Source: an uncultured bacterium (GTDB lineage Bacteria > Bacteroidota > Bacteroidia > Bacteroidales > Paludibacteraceae). From it: 12,188 bases of DNA. The position numbers were made by a program, and so were the translations under genes. Under the pieces are notes generated by a model, which was not told the origin of the DNA, did no database searches, and worked only from the letters and a program-made list of their open reading frames with translations. The stretch lies in the NCBI GenBank assembly GCA_947074225.1, contig CAMTOX010000018.1, positions 1-12,188 of the forward strand, written 5' to 3'. Shown in pieces: positions 7,594 through 12,188 of this stretch (positions are counted from its first letter, which is position 1; every line of letters starts with the position of its first letter).

Positions 7594-9681
7594 ATGAAAA
7601 AAGCAACAGCTATTTTAGTTATGGCAGCAACTTTAGCAGCATGTAATCAGAAGCCTGCAACTCCTACAATTGAACAAATTGGTCGCCACAACATCACTAT
7701 CGATGATGGTCGGCTAACTCCGGAAGCATTATGGGCGTTCGGACGACTTAGCGACGTGCAAGTAAGTCCCGATGGTAAACAAATTCTCTACGGAGTGAGT
7801 TACTATAGTATAGAAAGAGACGGTAGTAACCGTCAGTTATTTACTATGAATGCCGATGGATCCAATGTGAAACAAATCACAGACACACCAAGAGGAGAGC
7901 AGCATGCACGTTGGGTCAAGAATGGTACTAAAATCGCTTTTTTACGCAGGGACAGACAAGCTGCAATGCAAATCTTTGAAATGAATCCAGATGGCTCGCA
8001 ACTTGAACAAATTACCTATAGAGAAGGAGGTATAAACGACTTCCTTTATGCTCCCGATAATAGCATGATACTATATGTTGCCGACATTAAATATGGCGAA
8101 ACAGTAAAAGATAAGTATCCAGATCTTGACAAAACTCAAGGTATGCTCATTGACGATTTAATGTACAAACATTGGGATGAGTGGGTACGTACCATTCCTC
8201 ACCCTTTCATAGTAGATTACGATGGTAATACAGTAAGTAATGAGCGAGATATATTAGCTGGCGAGCCTTTTGAATGTCCGATGAAACCTTTTGGTGGTAC
8301 AGAACAATTAGCTTTCTCACCCGATGGCAAAACCATTGCTTACACATGTAGAAAAAAGACCGGAGCAGAATATGCTGCTTCTACTAATAGCGATATTTAT
8401 CTTTACGATATTGCCAAAGGCGAAACCACAGCAAACCTTTCAGAAGGTATGATGGGATACGACATGAATCCTACCTTCTCACCCGATGGTACTATGATAG
8501 CTTGGGAAAGCATGGAAAGAGAAGGCAATGAATCCGATAAGGTACGTCTAATGGTAATGGAACTTGCCTCAGGAAAGACTCAGGATTTATCCGAAGGATG
8601 GGACCAAAGTGTAGCATCGTTACTTTGGGCGCCTAATAGCGAAGCTATTTATCTTACCAGCGTACACCATGGAACAACCCAGATATACAAGGTAGGGCTT
8701 AATGACCGTTTCTTCCGTAAAATCACCAATGGCATGCACGATTACCTATCGGTAGCTCTTGCAGAGAATGGTTTAATAGCTATGCGCCAATCTATGAGTA
8801 TGCCAAACGAAATCTATTTGATAGATGAAAAGAGTGGTAATTCAGAACAAATCTCGTTCGAGAATAAGCATATCTTAGATCAGGTGACTATGGGTGATGT
8901 TGTTGGACGTTGGATTAAGACCACCGACAACAAAGAGATGTTAGCTTGGATTATTTACCCACCTCATTTCGACCCATCAAAGAAATACCCTGCACTACTT
9001 TACTGTCAAGGTGGTCCACAGAGTCCGGTGAGTCAATTCTGGAGTTACCGCTGGAACTTCCAAATGATGGCAGCCAACGATTATATCATCATAGCGCCAA
9101 ATCGTCGCGGTCTGTATGGCTTTGGACAAGAGTGGTTAGATGCTATTAGTGGTGACTACGGTGGTCAATGCATGCGCGATCTATTCACTGCTATAGATTA
9201 TCTTGCCGAAGAACCATATGTGGACAATGAACGACTTGGTGCAGTAGGAGCTAGTTTTGGTGGCTTCTCAGTATTTTGGATGGCAGGACATCACGACAAA
9301 CGCTTTAAAGCATTCATTGCACACGACGGTATGTTTAATCTTGAACAACAATATTTAGAAACAGAAGAGATGTGGTTTGTAAACCAAGACTTAGGCGGAC
9401 CATATTGGATTAAGGGCAATAAAACTATTGAACAAAGTTATGCCAATTCACCACATCTTTTTGTAGATAAATGGGACACTCCAATACTTGTTATACATGG
9501 CGAGAAAGATTACCGCATATTGGCTTCGCAAAGTATGGCAGCATTTAATGCCGCACGTTTAAGAGATGTGCCGGCAGAACTACTACTCTTCCCCGACGAA
9601 AACCACTGGGTATTGAAACCACAAAATGGTATGTTATGGCAACGTACCTTCTTTGCATGGTTAGATAAATGGTTGAAATAG
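7594..9681 (+). CDS. dpp5: S9 family prolyl oligopeptidase, dipeptidyl-peptidase 5 homologue, lipoprotein
   Basis: A serine peptidase predicted to release N-terminal dipeptides from oligopeptides in the cell envelope. Residues 1-17 form a lipoprotein signal peptide with lipobox LAAC (C17 acylated). About 40-430 is a WD40/PD40-like beta-propeller, seen in repeats such as VQVSPDGKQILY, TMNADGSNVKQIT and EMNPDGSQLEQIT. About 440-695 is the alpha/beta-hydrolase domain: QGGPQSPVSQFW near the oxyanion region, GASFGG with nucleophile S554, HGEKD with D639 and ENHW with H671. The Ser-Asp and Asp-His spacings (85 and 32) agree, from memory, with the Porphyromonas gingivalis DPP5 triad (Ser542, Asp627, His659), supporting DPP5 over other S9 peptidases. 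Neighbouring S9 acylaminoacyl peptidases remain an alternative. It follows nspC by 61 nt and ends 24 nt before a terminator. The ATG gives an intact lipoprotein signal. It is complete and uses TAG as stop. Confidence 0.9.
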   Translation: MKKATAILVMAATLAACNQKPATPTIEQIGRHNITIDDGRLTPEALWAFGRLSDVQVSPDGKQILYGVSYYSIERDGSNRQLFTMNADGSNVKQITDTPRGEQHARWVKNGTKIAFLRRDRQAAMQIFEMNPDGSQLEQITYREGGINDFLYAPDNSMILYVADIKYGETVKDKYPDLDKTQGMLIDDLMYKHWDEWVRTIPHPFIVDYDGNTVSNERDILAGEPFECPMKPFGGTEQLAFSPDGKTIAYTCRKKTGAEYAASTNSDIYLYDIAKGETTANLSEGMMGYDMNPTFSPDGTMIAWESMEREGNESDKVRLMVMELASGKTQDLSEGWDQSVASLLWAPNSEAIYLTSVHHGTTQIYKVGLNDRFFRKITNGMHDYLSVALAENGLIAMRQSMSMPNEIYLIDEKSGNSEQISFENKHILDQVTMGDVVGRWIKTTDNKEMLAWIIYPPHFDPSKKYPALLYCQGGPQSPVSQFWSYRWNFQMMAANDYIIIAPNRRGLYGFGQEWLDAISGDYGGQCMRDLFTAIDYLAEEPYVDNERLGAVGASFGGFSVFWMAGHHDKRFKAFIAHDGMFNLEQQYLETEEMWFVNQDLGGPYWIKGNKTIEQSYANSPHLFVDKWDTPILVIHGEKDYRILASQSMAAFNAARLRDVPAELLLFPDENHWVLKPQNGMLWQRTFFAWLDKWLK

Positions 9682-9705
9682 ATTCATAAAGATATCAAAC
9701 ACTAA

Positions 9706-9736
9706 AAAAAATAGAGGCTCATGGCCTCTATTTTTT
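9706..9736 (+). terminator. Rho-independent terminator after dpp5
   Basis: AAAAAATAGAGGC (9706-9718) pairs perfectly with GCCTCTATTTTTT (9724-9736) around a 5-nt loop. The A tract on the left and T tract on the right would let it work in both directions. It closes the probable nuclease-nspC-dpp5 transcription unit. Confidence 0.88.
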
Positions 9737-10102
9737 GTTTCTACGCTATACAATACCTGAATACTCTAACTAAACCTTATCATAAAATATGGGTTAACAA
9801 TATACTTTAAGTGTCATTAGAGTTCTTATGTATGCTATTTCGTAAAAATAAATCAATAGTTACTTGCTTCATCTCTGAACAGAGATTCTTGTAAATATAA
9901 ATATCATAAGATTAAACCTCTTTTACTATTAAACATTTAATTTTTACTATTACTTAAAGAATTTATCCATTACCTTTGTAGAGTCATTACAATGGTTATC
10001 ATGGTGTTTACACAAATAGTGGACAAGCATGATTTTTGATAACAACCTTAAGGTGAACATTCACTTATTCAAGTTGACAATTACAGTATAAAACATCTAA
10101 TT
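9737..10102. other. Gene-free AT-rich stretch, about 370 bp
   Basis: I see no gene or RNA on either strand. The part nearest the plug gene is strongly AT-rich (about 9895-9970) and ends in a TACCTTTG promoter-like element at 9971-9978, leaving a leader of roughly 120 nt before the ATG. No hairpin resembling a known riboswitch is apparent by eye. Confidence 0.5.
9971..9978 (+). promoter_or_regulatory. Candidate -7 promoter element of the plug-protein gene
   Basis: TACCTTTG fits TAnnTTTG of Bacteroidota promoters and follows a very AT-rich stretch. No TTG occurs at the expected -33 distance, and the implied leader is long (about 120 nt). This is a candidate only. Confidence 0.35.
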
Positions 10103-11344
10103 ATGAGAGCAATACTATTTACTTTAGCCACATTATGTGTATCGGTAAGTATCATGGCACAAACCTATTCCACACGGGTTATGGCCTCGGATATTGCTAC
10201 CTTACAAGTAAACGTATCGGGTCAGTCCTACTCTTTTCCGGTGATAGAACTAGGCTCCGATCAAACCATTGAAATAACATTTGACGAGCTCTCTTACGAA
10301 GCAAAAAGTTACTACTACAAGATTATTCACTGCGATGCCAACTGGAATCAGTCATCACTAAGCGAGATGGAGTACCTTCGTGGCTTTGGCACCGGCACCA
10401 TCGACAATTACGACTACTCTATAAATACTACCGTAAATTATATTAACTACTACTTACAACTCCCTAACGACATGTTAACCCTTTTAGTTACGGGTAACTA
10501 TGCCGTTATTATTGCCGAGGACAACAACTTCGATGCACCGGTTGCCACCGCTTGTTTCTCTATTTATCAGCCATTAACCACTATCACAGCCAAAGTATTA
10601 GGTGCTACCGACAAGGAGATTAATGGTCGCTACCAACAGTTAGAGATAGAGGTGAACTACTCCGGGCTTCAAGCCAACGACCCCAGAAGTGATTTCAAAG
10701 TCGTTGTAGTTCAGAATGGAAGAACAGACAATAAAGCAATAGATATTACCCCTACATACTTGCAACGCAACACCTTAATATTCAAGAACAATAAGAATCT
10801 TATCTTTGAGGGAGGGAATTCATACCGCACCATAGACTTCTCATCGAGATATGTGTATGGCAACGGCATTAAGAAGATTGATTACGATGGTCAATTCTAT
10901 CATGTTGATGTTGAGCCAGCTCAACTACGCAATAATAAAGCTGCCGACCTTTCGCCCGATGCCGATGGAGCTATGGTAGTAAATGTACAGGGATCGGACT
11001 ATGCACACACAGAGGCCGACTACTTCTGGGTACATTTCTCACTTCCATGGAGCAACCCTTTACCTCAGGGAGGTGTATACCTAGTAGGAGATTTCACGCA
11101 CAATCGTTTCGACGAGATGTCGCGCATGGAATATGAAAAAGGGGTATTCTATAAATCGTTATTTCTAAAACAAGGAGGTTATAACTACCAATTTGTTGTA
11201 AAAGAGAAAAGCAATCAGTCGGCATCATTGCAAGGCACTGAGGGCTCATATTGGCAAACATCAAATAGCTATCAAATATTTGTCTATTACCGACCTTTTG
11301 GTTCCTTCTACGACCGCTTGGTAGGATATCGGGTGATACAATAA
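10103..11344 (+). CDS. DUF5103 protein, type IX secretion system plug-type protein
   Basis: A 413-aa predicted periplasmic or outer-membrane-associated protein of the DUF5103 / T9SS plug family. In Flavobacterium johnsoniae the Plug protein closes the periplasmic end of the SprA translocon when PorV is absent. The signal peptide covers about 1-19 (MRAILFTLATLCVSVSIMA, cleavage before QT). The N-terminal domain (about 25-155) carries the family pattern FPVIELGSDQTIEITFDEL, IIHCDANW (HCDANW at 76-81), EYLRGFGTGTIDNYDYSINT and NNFDAPVATACFSIYQP. A second beta-rich region follows. It includes a segment at about 310-360 (HFSLPWSNPLPQGGVYLVGDF...) that resembles an early-set/AMPK-like fold. There is no sorting domain, as expected for a component rather than a cargo. 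It stands alone between terminator and promoter candidates, 81 nt before the next gene. Four T9SS sorting domains within 10 kb support an active system in this genome. Family assignment is firm; the plug role is inferred from Flavobacterium. Confidence 0.85.
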   Translation: MRAILFTLATLCVSVSIMAQTYSTRVMASDIATLQVNVSGQSYSFPVIELGSDQTIEITFDELSYEAKSYYYKIIHCDANWNQSSLSEMEYLRGFGTGTIDNYDYSINTTVNYINYYLQLPNDMLTLLVTGNYAVIIAEDNNFDAPVATACFSIYQPLTTITAKVLGATDKEINGRYQQLEIEVNYSGLQANDPRSDFKVVVVQNGRTDNKAIDITPTYLQRNTLIFKNNKNLIFEGGNSYRTIDFSSRYVYGNGIKKIDYDGQFYHVDVEPAQLRNNKAADLSPDADGAMVVNVQGSDYAHTEADYFWVHFSLPWSNPLPQGGVYLVGDFTHNRFDEMSRMEYEKGVFYKSLFLKQGGYNYQFVVKEKSNQSASLQGTEGSYWQTSNSYQIFVYYRPFGSFYDRLVGYRVIQ

Positions 11345-11425
11345 TATCGCCATCATTATTTAAAGAGAGATGGCTCTTGAAATAGAGAGCTAATTATAGG
11401 TAAACTTTAGTATTATTATTTTTCT

Positions 11426-12043
11426 ATGGATTTTCTCACCATTATAGATTATGTGGGAACCTTTGCATTTGCCATAAGTGGTATTCGCTTAGCCTCTGCA
11501 AAGAAGTTCGATTGGTTCGGAGCTTATGTTGTTGGATTTGTTACTGCTGTTGGAGGTGGTACCTTACGCGACATATTATTAGGCTTCACGCCCTTTTGGA
11601 TGATGCAGTCGTCGTACCTCATTGTAACGGGAATAGCGTTACTCTGTGTTATTCTTTTAGGACGTTATCTCATACGTATGGATAATACCATCTTTATTTT
11701 CGATGCCATAGGTTTGGGACTATTCACCGTTGTGGGCATTGGCAAGAGCCTATCGGCAGGTTTCCCTATCTGGGTTGCCGTTATCATGGGTACCATGACT
11801 GGGGCTGCAGGGGGTGTGATTCGCGACATATTAATAAACGAAGAGCCTCTAATTTTCCGTAAAGATATTTATGCTTTAGCCTGTGTATTTGGAGGCTGCA
11901 TCTACTTTATATGTACCCTACTCTCTATTCCTACCATGGGAACACAGCTTTTAACAGCACTCTCGGTTATTGGAATGCGCATCTTCTCGGCACACTACCA
12001 TTGGAGTTTACCAACATTAAACCCACAAGAGAATATAAAATAA
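11426..12043 (+). CDS. Trimeric intracellular cation (TRIC) channel family membrane protein (UPF0126)
   Basis: A 205-aa inner-membrane protein of the bacterial TRIC / YicG family (UPF0126, PF03458), with about seven hydrophobic segments. Two internal repeats are visible. The first holds DYVGTFAFAISGIRLAS then VGGGTLRD (42-49). The second holds FDAIGLGLFTVVGIGKS then GAAGGVIRD (126-134). The glycine-rich kink followed by Arg-Asp is the family signature. Archaeal and bacterial TRIC homologues form trimers conducting monovalent cations such as K+. Some relatives have been linked to amino-acid (glycine) transport, so the physiological substrate here is open. It follows the plug gene by 81 nt without a clear terminator and may be co-transcribed, with no functional link apparent. 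A strong terminator lies about 95 nt after the stop codon. The protein is full length and the start directly precedes the first membrane segment. Confidence 0.9.
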   Translation: MDFLTIIDYVGTFAFAISGIRLASAKKFDWFGAYVVGFVTAVGGGTLRDILLGFTPFWMMQSSYLIVTGIALLCVILLGRYLIRMDNTIFIFDAIGLGLFTVVGIGKSLSAGFPIWVAVIMGTMTGAAGGVIRDILINEEPLIFRKDIYALACVFGGCIYFICTLLSIPTMGTQLLTALSVIGMRIFSAHYHWSLPTLNPQENIK

Positions 12044-12137
12044 AGATACAGAAGCCTTATAAAATAAAGAGTGACTTTTAGAAGAGATTCATCACAAGTT
12101 ATAGTCTTAGAGCACAAAGCACATGATGTAATAACAT

Positions 12138-12180
12138 AAAAAAGTCGGCAGAGTGAACAATTCACTCTGCCGACTTTTTT
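12138..12180 (+). terminator. Strong bidirectional rho-independent terminator
   Basis: A perfect 20-bp stem (12138-12157 with 12161-12180) encloses a 3-nt loop CAA. The stem includes A6 on the left and T6 on the right around a G+C core GTCGGCAGAGTGAA. It ends the TRIC-gene transcript and could equally serve a convergent gene beyond the window. Confidence 0.92.
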
Positions 12181-12188
12181 ATATTATT

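Noticed and set aside
11345..11425. Terminator or promoter between the plug and TRIC genes
   Set aside because: Only a weak 5-bp GCTCT/AGAGC stem without a T tract and no TAnnTTTG element are present.

Overview
The window looks like chromosomal DNA of an AT-rich Bacteroidota, most likely of the order Bacteroidales. The evidence is four type IX secretion system (T9SS) C-terminal sorting domains, a T9SS plug-type protein, a DPP5-like S9 peptidase close to that of Porphyromonas, carboxynorspermidine decarboxylase (nspC), TAnnTTTG promoter-like sequences and no strong Shine-Dalgarno sites. All genes lie on the + strand. I see no tRNA, rRNA, CRISPR array, insertion sequence or phage gene.

Layout. 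Positions 1-378 hold the decayed 3' end of a T9SS-exported protein, with two in-frame stop codons upstream of an intact sorting domain, followed by a good terminator (399-436). A gene-free stretch of about 600 bp follows. Next come three tandem secreted nucleases of the Endonuclease I family (PF04231): 1045-2109, 2347-5175 and 5291-6358. The two outer ones are near-equal-length paralogues (354 and 355 aa) with the same catalytic numbering and a cysteine tetrad. The middle one is a 942-aa multidomain protein with a different nuclease subtype. Close behind are nspC (6384-7532) and a lipoprotein dipeptidyl-peptidase 5 homologue (7594-9681), which ends in a terminator at 9706-9736. After a gene-free stretch of about 420 bp come a DUF5103/T9SS plug protein (10103-11344) and a TRIC-family membrane channel (11426-12043). 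The window closes with a perfect 20-bp-stem terminator.

How the genes may work together. The three nucleases would be exported by Sec, pass through the T9SS translocon and act on the surface or outside the cell on DNA or RNA. The plug protein belongs to the same secretion system. The DPP5 homologue would release dipeptides from imported oligopeptides. Together this suggests a saccharolysis-poor, macromolecule-scavenging lifestyle; that is inference. NspC makes a polyamine and is probably only a positional neighbour.

The most interesting points are the A-B-A' nuclease array, the middle nuclease whose two FN3 domains each appear split by an inserted domain, the erosion of the sorting-signal PNP motif among the paralogues, and the stop codon that separates a cargo from its sorting domain. 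I found no clear evidence of a wholly new system.
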